Counted from the first letter of the stretch, positions 8,788-18,376 are shown. The stretch: DNA of 64,000 nt from Burkholderia sp052045245 (GCF_052045245.1 NZ_JBQEON010000021.1:1-64000), one strand, 5' to 3'. Translations and numbers: made by a program. The notes: generated by a model from the letters alone, not told the origin.

Positions 8788-10167
8788 TCAGAGCTGCTTC
8801 ATCAGCACGAGCGACTTGCGCTGCCAGTTATAGAGTTTGCGGCGGTCTTCCGGCAGGTCGTCGACGCTGACCTTGACGAAGCCGCGCTTGAGGAACCAGT
8901 GCTCGGTGCGCGTCGTGAGCACGAAGATGTGCGTGAGGCCGCGCGCACGGGCGCGCTGCTCGATGCGCTTGAGCAGGCGTTCGCCGTCGCCCGAGCCCTG
9001 CGCTTCCGGCGCGACCGTCAGGCACGCCATCTCGCCGATCTTTTCCTGCTGGTACGGGTACAGCGCCGCGCAGCCGAACAGCACGCCATCGTGCTCGATC
9101 ACCGAGAAGTGGTCGATGTCGCGTTCGATCTGGTGGCGGCCGCGCCGCACCAGCGTGCCGTCCGATTCGAGCGGCTCGATCAGCGACAGGATGCCGCCGA
9201 CGTCGTCCGGCGTCGCCTCGCGCAGGCTCTCGAGGTTCTCGTACGAGATCATCGTGCCGACACCGTCGTGCAGGAACAGTTCGAGCAGCATGCTGCCGTC
9301 GAGCGACTGCGGAATCAGGTGGGCCCGGGTCACGCCGCCGCGGCAGGCGCGAATCGAGTGCTTCAGGAAGAACGCGTCGTCGCCCTGGACGTTGCCGGAA
9401 TCGAGCAGCTCGGCGGCCGCGTCGAGCGACATTTCACGCACCAGCTCGCCTTCGTCGTCGACGATGCCGGGCGCTTCGGTCAGGAAGATGATCTTGTCGG
9501 CGCGCAGCGCGATCGCGGCGGCCGATGCAACGTCTTCCATCGACAGGTTGAACGCCTCGCCGGTCGGCGAGAAGCCGAGCGGCGACAGCAGCACGAGCTT
9601 GCGGCTCGCGAGCGAATGACGGATCGATTCGGCGTCGATCTTGCGCACGATGCCCGTGTGCGCGAAATCGACCCCGTCGAGAATCCCCACCGGCCGTGCG
9701 GTCACGAAGTTGCCGGACACGACGCTGATGTGCGCGTGCGCCATCGGCGAGTTCGGCAGACCCTGGCTGATCGCGGCCTCGATGTCGAGACGCACCTCGC
9801 CGGCCGCTTCCTTCGCGGATTCGAGCGCGCGCGCATCGGTGATGCGCAGCCCATGCGAAAACTCGGATTCGACACCGTGCAGGCTCAGCTGCTCCTCGAC
9901 CTGCGGCCGCGAGCCGTGCACCAGCACGATCTGGATGCCCATCGCCTGCAGCAGCGCGATGTCGGACACAAGCGCGTTCAGCAGCCCCTGCTGCACCACC
10001 TCGCCGCCGAACCCCACGACGAACGTGCTGTTGCGGAACTTGTGGATATAGGGCGCGACGGAGCGCATCCAGTCGACGAACTGCGCGTGGCTGGCGGCCG
10101 AATCGTCGGCGGCCGGCGGCGTCGCGGCGCCGGTCTGGGCGGGAGGGAGGTCGGTTTGGGAATTCAT
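8788..10167 (-). CDS. argA: Amino-acid N-acetyltransferase (N-acetylglutamate synthase)
   Basis: A 459-residue two-domain ArgA. An amino-acid-kinase-like domain occupies about residues 30-290 ([37 protein letters not shown]) and a GNAT domain about 310-450 ([17 protein letters not shown] is the acetyl-CoA loop). It makes N-acetylglutamate from glutamate and acetyl-CoA, the first step of arginine synthesis, and the kinase-like domain is where arginine feedback inhibition acts in the family. It diverges from hrpA with only 23 bp between start codons and has no Shine-Dalgarno sequence. Confidence 0.96.
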
Positions 10168-10174
10168 GGGCGGG

Positions 10175-10182
10175 ATTATAAT
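10175..10182. promoter_or_regulatory. Shared palindromic -10 element (ATTATAAT) of argA and hrpA
   Basis: ATTATAAT is self-complementary and reads TATAAT on both strands (10177-10182 plus; 10180-10175 minus). Start sites predicted 7 nt beyond each -10 fall at about 10189 for hrpA (ATG 10191) and 10168 for argA (ATG 10167), so both mRNAs would be nearly leaderless. No good -35 is seen; TTGGGA at 10156-10161 is only 15 bp from the plus -10. Confidence 0.6.
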
Positions 10183-10190
10183 GCGCCCCC

Positions 10191-13100
10191 ATGTCGAATG
10201 TACCTAAAAGTCCCGCGCCGACGCGGGCCAAAGCGCCGTCGGCGAAGCACCCGGATGGTGCGGCCGACGCGCATCAGCAGCAGGGCCAGCCGCCGCGCCA
10301 GCAGCAGCAACCGCAGGCAGACAAGCCGCCGCGTGGCGACGAACGGCGCCGCCAGCAGGGCAAGCAAGGCGAGCCGGTCGCGAAGGACGCGCCTCTGGCC
10401 GCCGGCGAGCGCGCGCCGCGTCGCGAGCGTCCGCCGCGCGCAGCTGTCGCCCCGAATCCGGTTCCGCCGATCACCTACCCCGAAAGCCTGCCCGTGTCGG
10501 GCAAGCGCGACGAGATCGCGCGCGCGATCGCCGGTCACCAGGTCGTGATCGTCTGCGGCGAAACGGGTTCCGGCAAGACCACCCAGTTGCCGAAGATCTG
10601 TCTCGATCTCGGCCGCGGCCTCGGCGCCGGCGGCACGGGCCTGATCGGCCATACGCAGCCGCGGCGCCTCGCCGCGTCGTCGACCGGCCGGCGCATCGCC
10701 GAGGAGCTCGGCACGCCGTTCGGCGAAGTGGTCGGCTACAAGGTACGCTTTACCGACAATCTCGCGCCGGGCGCGTCCGTCAAGCTGATGACGGACGGCA
10801 TCCTGCTCGCCGAGACGCAGACCGACCCGTTGCTGAAGGCGTACGACACGCTGATCATCGACGAGGCGCACGAACGCAGCCTGAATATCGACTTCCTGCT
10901 CGGTTACCTGAAGGAAATCCTGCCGCGGCGGCCGGACCTGAAGCTGATCGTCACGTCCGCGACGATCGACGCCGACCGCTTCGCGCGCCATTTCGGCAGC
11001 GACGAACGTCCGGCGCCGGTGATCGAGGTGAGCGGGCGGCTGTATCCGGTCGAGATGCGCTACCGCCCGGTAGCTGAAGATCGGCCGGCCGTGAAGCATG
11101 CGGAAGGCACGGGCGGCCGCGACCGCGTGAAGACCGCGCGCGAGGCCGAACGCGACCTGATGGACGCGATCGTCGACGCGGTCGACGAGCTGTGCCGCGA
11201 AGGCCCTGGCGACGTGCTGGTGTTCCTGCCGGGCGAGCGCGAGATCCGCGAGGCGGCCGAGGCGCTGCGCAAGCACCACCCGCCGCATACCGAGATCCTG
11301 CCGCTGTTCGCGCGGCTGTCGGCGGCCGACCAGGACAAGGTGTTCAAGGCATCGAACGCGCGCCGCATCGTGCTCGCGACCAACGTGGCCGAAACGTCGC
11401 TGACGGTGCCGGGCATCCGCTATGTGGTGGACACCGGTCTCGCGCGCGTGAAGCGCTATTCGTACCGGAACAAGGTCGAGCAGCTGCAGGTCGAGTCGAT
11501 CTCGCAGGCCGCCGCGAACCAGCGCGCGGGCCGCTGCGGCCGGGTGGCCGACGGCGTCTGCATCCGCTTGTACGAGGAAAGCGACTACCAGGCGCGCGCA
11601 CGCTTCACCGATCCGGAAATCCTGCGCTCGTCGCTCGCGTCGGTGATCCTGCGGATGAAGTCGCTGCACCTCACCGCGATCGAATCGTTCCCGTTCCTCG
11701 AGCCGCCGCCCGGCCGCGCGATCGCGGACGGCTACCAGCTGCTGAACGAACTCGGCGCGGTCGACGACGACAACGCGCTGACGCCGCTCGGCCGCGAGCT
11801 CGCGCGGCTGCCGCTCGACCCGCGCGTCGGCCGGATGATTCTTGCCGCGCGCGACCAGCAGTCGCTGCGCGAGGTGCTGATCATCGCGAGCGCGCTGTCC
11901 GTGCAGGATCCGCGCGACCGACCGATCGAAGCGCAGGAGCAGGCCGACCAGGCGCATCGCCGGTTCGCCGACGAGCGCTCCGAATTCCTGCAATGGCTGA
12001 AGATCTGGGCGTGGTTCGAAGAGGCCGTCGCGCACAAGAAGTCGAATCGCCAGCTGATCGACGCGTGCCGGCAGAACTTCCTGTCGCATCTGCGGCTGCG
12101 CGAATGGCGCGACGTTCATTCGCAGCTGCTGACGGTCGTGCGCGAGCACGGCTGGCGTCTGAACGAGGTCGAGGCGACCTACGAACAGGTGCATCTGGCC
12201 CTGTTGACGGGCCTGCTCGGCAACCTCGGGATGAAGGCCGACGACGATCCGCACTATCTCGGCGCACGCGGGATCAAGTTCTACCTGTGGCCGGGCTCGG
12301 CGCTCGCGAAGAAGGCCGGCCGCTGGGTGATGGCGGCCGAACTCGTCGAGACGAGCCGGCTGTACGCGCGCTGCCTCGCGAAGATCGAGCCGGAGTGGGT
12401 CGAGAAGATCGGCGCGCACCTGTTGAAGAAATCGCTGTCCGAGCCGCACTGGGAGAAGCGCCCGGCGCAGGTCAGCGCGTTCGAGCGCGCGACGTTGTAC
12501 GGGTTGCCGATCTACCATCGCCGGCGCGTCGCGTTCGGCCAGCAGGATCCGGCACGCGCGCGGGAGCTGTTCATCCGCGGCGCGCTCGTCGAGGGCGAAT
12601 TCGACACGAAGCTGCCGTTCTTCGCGCACAACCGCAAGCTGCTTGCCGACATCGAGCAGCTCGAACACAAGTCGCGCCGGCAGGACGTGCTGGTGGACGA
12701 CGAACTGATCTACGCGTACTACGACCAGGCGATTCCGGCGGGCATCCATACGGGCGCCGCGTTCGAGCGCTGGTATCGCGACGCGGTGAAGAAGGGCGGT
12801 CAGCCCGACGACAAGCAGCGGCTGCTGTACCTGTCGCGCGACGACCTGATGCGCCACGAGGCGGCCGGCGTGACGACCGACCTGTTTCCGAAACGCGCGA
12901 CGATGGCCGGCGTCGAAATGGCGCTCACCTACCATTTCGAGCCGGGCACGCCGCGCGACGGCGTGACGCTCGCGGTGCCGCTCTACGCGCTGAACCAGGT
13001 CGACGCGCGCCGTTGCGAATGGCTCGTGCCGGGGATGCTCAAGGAGAAGGTGCAGCTGCTGCTGAAGTCGCTGCCGCAGAAGCTGCGCCGCCACTGCGTG

Positions 13101-14387
13101 CCGCTGCCCGAGTACGCGGCCGGCTTCGTCGAGCGGATGGGGCGCGAGCGGTTCGGCGCGGGCGGCCTGGTCGAGGCGCTGATCGCCGACGTGCGCGGCG
13201 AGACGCAGGTCGCGATGAAGACGGCCGACTTCAAGCTCGAGACGCTGCCCGCGCACCTGTTCATGAACTTCAAGGTGATCGACGAGCACGGCCGCCAGCT
13301 CGCGATGGGGCGCAATCTCGCGCAACTGCGCCAGGAGCTCGGCGCGCAGGCGCAGCAGCAGTTCCAGAAGATCGCGGCGGCAGCGACGATCTCGCCCGGC
13401 GGCGAGACGCCCGCGGATGACGCCGACGGTACGCCGGCACGCGCTGCCGCGCCCGCTTCGCACGCCCGGGGCGGCACGCCGGCCAAGGGCGCGGCACCGC
13501 AAACGGCGGCTCCGGCCGAAGCCGGCGCGACCGCGCTGTACGAGAACCTGACGACGTGGAATTTCGGCAAGCTCCCCGAGCTGCTGGAAATCCGCCGGCG
13601 CGGCCAGACGCTGTACGGCTATCCGGCGCTCGTCGATCGCGGCACGCACTGCGACGTCGAGGTGTTCGACTCGCCGGAGGAGGCGGCGCGGATCCACCGG
13701 GCCGGCCTGCGGCGGCTGTTCGCGCTGCAATTGAAGGAGCCGATCAAGTTCCTGGAAAAGAACCTGCCGGGGCTGCGCGAGATGGCGATGCAGTACATGT
13801 CGCTCGGCACGCAGGACGAACTGCGCGACCAGCTGATCGACACGGCGCTCGACCGCGCGTGCCTGCAGGACCCGCTGCCCGACGACGACGCGAGCTTCCA
13901 CGCGCGCCGCGACGAGGGCCGCAGCCGCCTGAACCTGCTCGCGCAGGAGATCGCGCGGCTCGTCGGGCAAATCCTCGCCGAGTACGTGGGGCTGGCGAAG
14001 AAGCTCGCGCAGGCGAAGCCGTTCGCGCAGGCCCACGCGGATCTGCAGCAACAGCTCGCGGCGCTGGTCGGCAAGCGCTTCGTGATCGATACTCCCTATG
14101 TGCAGCTGGCGCACTTCCCGCGTTACCTGAAGGGCATCGCGCTGCGGATCGACAAGCTGAAGGCCGACCCGGCGCGCGACGCGAAGCAGTCCAGCGAGCT
14201 GCTGCCGCTCGTCCAGCAGTACCAGCGCGCGGTGTCGCAGCGCGGCGGCGTTGCCGACGCGCGGCTCGCGGAATTCCGCTGGCTGCTGGAGGAACTGCGA
14301 ATTTCGTTGTTCGCGCAGGAACTGCGCACGCCGATGCCTGTCTCTGTCAAGCGTCTGCACAAGGTCTGGGAGTCGATGCAGCGCTAG
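10191..14387 (+). CDS. hrpA: ATP-dependent DEAH-box RNA helicase HrpA
   Basis: A 1398-residue helicase. Residues 1-95 are a low-complexity Pro/Ala/Gln/Lys-rich extension. The helicase core has Walker A GETGSGKT (123-130), DEAHERS, SATIDADRF and QRAGRCGR, followed by HA2 and OB-type regions and the long HrpA-specific C-terminus. A Pro/Ala-rich linker lies around residues 1065-1115. E. coli HrpA (about 1300 aa) helps resolve stalled or collided ribosomes and processes fimbrial mRNA. There is no Shine-Dalgarno sequence before the ATG; the -10 element ends 8 nt upstream, so a leaderless message is likely. Confidence 0.95.
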   Translation: MSNVPKSPAPTRAKAPSAKHPDGAADAHQQQGQPPRQQQQPQADKPPRGDERRRQQGKQGEPVAKDAPLAAGERAPRRERPPRAAVAPNPVPPITYPESLPVSGKRDEIARAIAGHQVVIVCGETGSGKTTQLPKICLDLGRGLGAGGTGLIGHTQPRRLAASSTGRRIAEELGTPFGEVVGYKVRFTDNLAPGASVKLMTDGILLAETQTDPLLKAYDTLIIDEAHERSLNIDFLLGYLKEILPRRPDLKLIVTSATIDADRFARHFGSDERPAPVIEVSGRLYPVEMRYRPVAEDRPAVKHAEGTGGRDRVKTAREAERDLMDAIVDAVDELCREGPGDVLVFLPGEREIREAAEALRKHHPPHTEILPLFARLSAADQDKVFKASNARRIVLATNVAETSLTVPGIRYVVDTGLARVKRYSYRNKVEQLQVESISQAAANQRAGRCGRVADGVCIRLYEESDYQARARFTDPEILRSSLASVILRMKSLHLTAIESFPFLEPPPGRAIADGYQLLNELGAVDDDNALTPLGRELARLPLDPRVGRMILAARDQQSLREVLIIASALSVQDPRDRPIEAQEQADQAHRRFADERSEFLQWLKIWAWFEEAVAHKKSNRQLIDACRQNFLSHLRLREWRDVHSQLLTVVREHGWRLNEVEATYEQVHLALLTGLLGNLGMKADDDPHYLGARGIKFYLWPGSALAKKAGRWVMAAELVETSRLYARCLAKIEPEWVEKIGAHLLKKSLSEPHWEKRPAQVSAFERATLYGLPIYHRRRVAFGQQDPARARELFIRGALVEGEFDTKLPFFAHNRKLLADIEQLEHKSRRQDVLVDDELIYAYYDQAIPAGIHTGAAFERWYRDAVKKGGQPDDKQRLLYLSRDDLMRHEAAGVTTDLFPKRATMAGVEMALTYHFEPGTPRDGVTLAVPLYALNQVDARRCEWLVPGMLKEKVQLLLKSLPQKLRRHCVPLPEYAAGFVERMGRERFGAGGLVEALIADVRGETQVAMKTADFKLETLPAHLFMNFKVIDEHGRQLAMGRNLAQLRQELGAQAQQQFQKIAAAATISPGGETPADDADGTPARAAAPASHARGGTPAKGAAPQTAAPAEAGATALYENLTTWNFGKLPELLEIRRRGQTLYGYPALVDRGTHCDVEVFDSPEEAARIHRAGLRRLFALQLKEPIKFLEKNLPGLREMAMQYMSLGTQDELRDQLIDTALDRACLQDPLPDDDASFHARRDEGRSRLNLLAQEIARLVGQILAEYVGLAKKLAQAKPFAQAHADLQQQLAALVGKRFVIDTPYVQLAHFPRYLKGIALRIDKLKADPARDAKQSSELLPLVQQYQRAVSQRGGVADARLAEFRWLLEELRISLFAQELRTPMPVSVKRLHKVWESMQR

Positions 14388-14499
14388 CGCCGCAGCGGCC
14401 GTCCCGGCCCGCACCGGCGGCTGGCCGCCGCGGCCGGTCGCGCAGCGCCTGCCGCGGCGGGCCGCGCGGCCGCTTCGGCAGGCGTCGAAACGGCGCAAC

Positions 14500-14519
14500 G
14501 CCGGTTTCCGTCAACCGGC
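14500..14519 (+). terminator. Weak hairpin after hrpA
   Basis: GCCGGTT (14500-14506) pairs with AACCGGC (14513-14519) across a 6-nt loop. It is followed by G/C rather than a T tract, so it could be a weak terminator or a pause site. Confidence 0.35.
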
Positions 14520-14537
14520 GGGGCCGGTCGAACGTTT

Positions 14538-14543
14538 TACAAT
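14538..14543 (+). promoter_or_regulatory. -10 element before the beta-propeller gene
   Basis: TACAAT, 27 bp before the ATG at 14571. No convincing -35 is seen upstream. Confidence 0.45.
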
Positions 14544-14570
14544 GACGGTTGTTCCTCGACGTGAGTCTTC

Positions 14571-15560
14571 ATGCGCACTTTCCTTTCCTTCGGCCGCACG
14601 CTTGCGCTGGCCGCCGCCGTGCTGGCGCCCGCCGCACACGCGAATAACGTGATCGTCCTCAATTCGGCCGAAGCGACGCTTTCCCTGATCGACCAGCAGA
14701 CCCACCAGGTCGTCACCACGATGCCGACCGGCAAGGAACCGCACCATTTGATGGCGACGCCCGACAATGCGTCGCTGATCGTCGCAAATTCGGTCTCGAA
14801 CAGCCTGATGTTCCTCGATCCGAAGACGGGCAAGCTGCAGCGCACCGTCGAAGGGATCGACGATCCGTACCAGCTCGGCTTCTCGCCCGATCGCAAGTGG
14901 TTCGCGGCGGCCGGGCTGCGGCTCGACCGCGTCGATATCTACAGCTACGACGGCCGCGACGTGCACCTCGCGAAGCGCGTGCCGCTCGCGGTGATGCCGA
15001 GCCACCTCGCATTCACGAAGGACAGCAAGACGCTGCTCGTGTCGCTGCAGGTCTCCGGCGAGATCGCGGCGATCGATCTGCCGACGCAGACGGTCAAGTG
15101 GAAGATGAAGGTCGGCAAGGTGCCGGCGGGCCTGTGGCTCACGCCGGACGACAAGTTCCTGCTGGTCGGGATGACCGGCGCGGATTACGTCGCGGTGGTC
15201 GACTGGCGCAACCAGAAGGTCGTCAAGCAGATCTATACCGGCAAGGGCGCGCACAACTTCCGCTCGCTCGCCGACGGCACGCACGTCGCGGTCACGAACC
15301 GGGTCGCGAACACGATCAGCATCCTGGACGAGAACACGCTCACCAACGTCGGCGACATCACGGGCCTGCTGCCGGGGCCGGACGACATGGAGTTGTCCGC
15401 CGACAAGAAGACGCTGTGGGTGACGTTCCGCTTCGCGAAGAAGGTCGGGATCATCGACCTGGCATCGCGCAAGCTGGTGCAGACGATCTCCGTCGGCCGT
15501 TCGCCGCACGGGATCTACTTCTACGACCGCGCGCCGTGGAAGGCTGCGAACGGCGCGTGA
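14571..15560 (+). CDS. Secreted YncE-like beta-propeller protein
   Basis: A 329-residue protein with a Sec signal peptide (basic MRTFLSFGR, hydrophobic LALAAAVLAPA, likely cleavage after AHA near residue 24). The rest is a set of about 40-residue blade repeats (HHLMATPD, YQLGFSPD, SHLAFTKD, AGLWLTPDD, DDMELSADKK, PHGIYFY) typical of seven-bladed YVTN/YncE propellers. These act in the periplasm, usually as binding or scaffold proteins; no enzymatic residues are evident. It is followed after 16 bp by a sterol-desaturase-family gene on the same strand, so the two are probably co-transcribed. Confidence 0.85.
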   Translation: MRTFLSFGRTLALAAAVLAPAAHANNVIVLNSAEATLSLIDQQTHQVVTTMPTGKEPHHLMATPDNASLIVANSVSNSLMFLDPKTGKLQRTVEGIDDPYQLGFSPDRKWFAAAGLRLDRVDIYSYDGRDVHLAKRVPLAVMPSHLAFTKDSKTLLVSLQVSGEIAAIDLPTQTVKWKMKVGKVPAGLWLTPDDKFLLVGMTGADYVAVVDWRNQKVVKQIYTGKGAHNFRSLADGTHVAVTNRVANTISILDENTLTNVGDITGLLPGPDDMELSADKKTLWVTFRFAKKVGIIDLASRKLVQTISVGRSPHGIYFYDRAPWKAANGA

Positions 15561-15576
15561 CGGGCGGAGGCGAGCG

Positions 15577-16551
15577 ATGCTGCACCTGATCGATGCGTTC
15601 GTGTCGGACATCCAGACCTGGCTGTACGTCGACGTCGTGCAGCCGCTCCTCTTCAAGTTCAACCTGATGGACTATGACGAGGACACCTACGACGCGCTGT
15701 ACTGGGTGATCATCGGCGCATTGCAGATGGTGTTGATGTTCGCGCTGCTGCGCCCGCTCGAGGCGCTGATGCCGGTCGAACGCTGGACGAACCGCCGCGC
15801 GGTGCGGGTCGACGTGATCTACACCGCGATCACGAAGCTCGGCATCTATTCGCTGTTCTTCTTCTTCGCGCTGCGGCCGATGTTCGACAGGCTCCAGGCT
15901 TCGCTGCGCCTGCACGGCATCTCGAACGTCAACCTCGACTATCTGTGGCCGGGCGTGACCTCGCAGCCGATCGTCGCGTTCGCGATCTACCTCGTCGTGC
16001 TCGACTTCGCCGGCTACTGGTATCACCGCTGGCAGCACAAGTTCGGCATCTGGTGGGAGCTGCACGCGGTCCATCACAGCCAGCGGCAGATGTCGCTGTG
16101 GTGCGACGACCGCAACCACCTGCTCGACGATGCGCTGCAATCGTGCTTCTTCGCGGCGATCGCGCTCGTGATCGGCGTGACGCCGTCGCAGTTCGTCGTG
16201 CTGACCGCGGTCACGAACTTCGTGCAGAGCATCCAGCATACGAATGCGCGGCTGTCGTTCGGCTGGCTCGGCGAGCGCCTGCTCGTGAGCCCGATCTTCC
16301 ACCGGCGCCACCACGCGGTCGGCTACGGTCACGAAGGCACCAAATACGGCTGCAACTTCGGCGTGCTGTTCCCGTGGTGGGACATGATGTTCGGCACCGC
16401 GTCGTGGAACCGCACGGTCGAGCCGACCGGCATCCGCGAGCAGGTCGAAGGCGTGTCCTACGGCGAGGGCTTCTGGGCGCAGCACGGTCTCGCGTTCGTG
16501 CGGATCTTCCGGCGCATCGTGCCGGCGAAGCGCGGCGCGGCGTCGGCCTGA
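15577..16551 (+). CDS. Sterol desaturase / fatty acid hydroxylase family membrane protein
   Basis: A 324-residue integral membrane di-iron oxygenase. The histidine clusters of the fatty acid hydroxylase superfamily are present: HRWQHK, HAVHHS and HRRHHAVGYGHE, between hydrophobic helices (about residues 45-65, 85-110, 130-150, 185-210). Such enzymes hydroxylate or desaturate lipid chains at the membrane using O2. The substrate is not predictable; bacterial relatives act on hopanoids, carotenoids or acyl lipids. It follows the beta-propeller gene closely and ends before a strong GC hairpin. Confidence 0.85.
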   Translation: MLHLIDAFVSDIQTWLYVDVVQPLLFKFNLMDYDEDTYDALYWVIIGALQMVLMFALLRPLEALMPVERWTNRRAVRVDVIYTAITKLGIYSLFFFFALRPMFDRLQASLRLHGISNVNLDYLWPGVTSQPIVAFAIYLVVLDFAGYWYHRWQHKFGIWWELHAVHHSQRQMSLWCDDRNHLLDDALQSCFFAAIALVIGVTPSQFVVLTAVTNFVQSIQHTNARLSFGWLGERLLVSPIFHRRHHAVGYGHEGTKYGCNFGVLFPWWDMMFGTASWNRTVEPTGIREQVEGVSYGEGFWAQHGLAFVRIFRRIVPAKRGAASA

Positions 16552-16587
16552 GCCCGTCCTTTCTCCCATTGAACGGCTTTTCCACCC

Positions 16588-16617
16588 GGCCCGCATGCGC
16601 TTTGGCGCATGCGGGCC
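16588..16617 (+). terminator. GC-rich terminator-like hairpin
   Basis: GGCCCGCATGCGC pairs perfectly over 13 bp with its complement around the loop TTTG. The downstream GTGTGGTTTATG is only mildly T-rich. It lies between the desaturase-family gene and the EI24 gene. Confidence 0.55.
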
Positions 16618-16663
16618 GTGTGGTTTATGCTTTCCCCGTTTTTCTCCATCGATACAGGTCCGC

Positions 16664-17491
16664 ATGAACGACTTGCTGCGCTCCTTCGTCCGGGCCTTCG
16701 CCAGCGCGCTGCACCCGCGCATGCTGTGGCTCACCCTGATGCCGTTCGTGGTCTCGGCGCTGCTGTGGGGCGTCGTGCTGTGGTTCACGTGGCAGACGCT
16801 GATCGACGCCGCCCGCGGCGCGCTCGACGGCTTCGTGCTGACCGCCGCGCTGTATCGCGCCTTCGACGCGATCGGGATGTCGCAACTGCACGCGGTCGTC
16901 GCACCGTTCGTCGTCGTGTCGCTCGCGATTCCGCTGATCGTGCTGACCGTGCTGCTGCTGATCGCGACGATCTCGATGCCGGTCGTGATCAAGCACCTGT
17001 CGAACCGGCAGTTCGCGGCGCTCGAGGCGAAGCGGGGCGGCACCTTCTTCGGCAGCGTGTTCAATTCGCTCGGCGCGGCGCTCGTCGGTGTCGTGCTGCT
17101 CGTCGTCACGATCCCGCTGTGGCTGATTCCGCCGTTCTTCGCGCTGCTGCCGCCGGTGATCTGGGGCTGGCTCACGTATCGCGTGATGACCTACGACGCG
17201 CTCGCGCAGCACGCGAGCCGCGACGAGCGCCGCGCGCTCGTGCGGCAGCATCGCTGGCCGCTGATCGGCATCGGCGTCGCGACCGGGCTGCTCGGCACCG
17301 TGCCGACCTTCGTGTGGGTATCGTCGGTCTGGATGATGGTGCTGTTTCCGTTCGTGGCGGCCGCGATGATCTGGGTTTACGCTTTCATCCTCGTCTTCTC
17401 GGCGCTGTGGTTCGGGCACTATTGCCTGCGCGCGCTGGACGACCTGCGCGCGAAGTCGCGCGCCACCGCAATCGACATGGGGCAGGCATGA
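16664..17491 (+). CDS. EI24-domain (CysZ-like) inner-membrane protein
   Basis: A 275-residue polytopic membrane protein with hydrophobic segments near residues 20-45, 75-105, 140-170 and 205-250; the PF07264 (EI24) family includes the sulfate transporter CysZ. The start at 16664 gives the natural MNDLLRSFVRAFASAL opening; longer frames upstream run through the hairpin. Sulfate transport is possible but cannot be claimed from this sequence alone. Its stop overlaps the ATG of the next gene (ATGA), so the membrane protein and the CinA-N domain protein are translationally coupled. Confidence 0.75.
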   Translation: MNDLLRSFVRAFASALHPRMLWLTLMPFVVSALLWGVVLWFTWQTLIDAARGALDGFVLTAALYRAFDAIGMSQLHAVVAPFVVVSLAIPLIVLTVLLLIATISMPVVIKHLSNRQFAALEAKRGGTFFGSVFNSLGAALVGVVLLVVTIPLWLIPPFFALLPPVIWGWLTYRVMTYDALAQHASRDERRALVRQHRWPLIGIGVATGLLGTVPTFVWVSSVWMMVLFPFVAAAMIWVYAFILVFSALWFGHYCLRALDDLRAKSRATAIDMGQA

Positions 17492-18303
17492 GCATCGGCA
17501 TCATCATCATCGGCGACGAAATCCTTTCGGGCCGCCGGCAGGACAAGCATCTGGCGAAGGTCGTCGAGCTGCTCGGCGCGCGCGGCCTCGCGCTCGACTG
17601 GGCCGAATACGTCGGAGACGATCCGGCACGCATCACCGCGACCCTCGCCCGCGCGATCGCGTCCGGCGACATCGTGTTCTCCACGGGCGGGATCGGCGCG
17701 ACGCCGGACGACCACACGCGCCAGTGCGCGGCCGCCGCGCTCGGCGTGCCGCTCGAACTCCATCCGGAAGCGAAGGTGCTGATTGCGGAGCGCATCCGCG
17801 AGACCCATGCCGATCCAGCCACGCCGGTCGACTTCGAGTCGCCGGAAAACCAGCACCGCTTCAACATGGGCGTGTTCCCGGCGGGCGCGACGATCATCCC
17901 GAACGGCTATAACCGGATCCCCGGTTTCTCGGTCGGCGATCTCCATTTCGTACCGGGCTTCCCGGTGATGGCGTGGCCGATGATCGAGTGGGTGCTGGAC
18001 ACGAAATACGCGCATCTGCATCACGCGACGCCGCACGCGGAACGTTCGCTGTACGTGTTCGAGCTGCCGGAATCGACGCTGACGCCGCTGATGGAGAAGA
18101 TCGAGCGCGATTTCCCCGGCGTGCGCGTGTTCAGCCTGCCGAGCGTCGGCGACGCCGAGCGCGGCGGCATCTACGCGCGCCGGCATATCGATCTCGGTGT
18201 GAAGGGCGAGCCCGAAGCGGTCGCGGCCGCGTTCGTGAAGCTGCGCGAAGGCGTGCACCTGCTCGGCGGCGACGTCGTCGAACCGGACGCGTCGCGCACC
18301 TGA
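17488..18303 (+). CDS. CinA N-terminal / MoCF-biosynthesis domain protein
   Basis: A 271-residue protein starting IGIIIIGDEILSGRRQDKH with the MoaB/MogA-like motif STGGIGATPDDHT, the competence-damage protein (CinA) N-terminal domain. The C-terminal nicotinamide-nucleotide amidohydrolase domain of full CinA (about 400 aa) is absent, so this is the stand-alone COG1058 form. That domain has pyrophosphatase activity toward ADP-ribose or FAD in some homologues. It overlaps the EI24 gene by 4 bp. The ATG at 17488 is the only sensible start. Confidence 0.85.
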   Translation: MSIGIIIIGDEILSGRRQDKHLAKVVELLGARGLALDWAEYVGDDPARITATLARAIASGDIVFSTGGIGATPDDHTRQCAAAALGVPLELHPEAKVLIAERIRETHADPATPVDFESPENQHRFNMGVFPAGATIIPNGYNRIPGFSVGDLHFVPGFPVMAWPMIEWVLDTKYAHLHHATPHAERSLYVFELPESTLTPLMEKIERDFPGVRVFSLPSVGDAERGGIYARRHIDLGVKGEPEAVAAAFVKLREGVHLLGGDVVEPDASRT

Positions 18304-18353
18304 GCGGGTCGCGCATCGGTCGCCCGGCCCGGCACGCGGGCCGCATGAATGCC

Positions 18354-18376
18354 ACGGGCCGCGCAACGCGGCCCGT
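18354..18376. terminator. GC-rich hairpin between convergent genes
   Basis: A perfect 10-bp stem, ACGGGCCGCG with its complement, and a CAA loop between the CinA-N gene (plus) and the rhodanese gene (minus). There is no T tract on either side, so it may be a weak bidirectional terminator. Confidence 0.4.

Noticed and set aside
10176..14498. Open frame of about 1440 codons on the minus strand opposite hrpA
   Set aside because: Arg/Leu/Ala-rich shadow of a high-GC gene; no ribosome-binding site or family, while the plus strand encodes a complete helicase.
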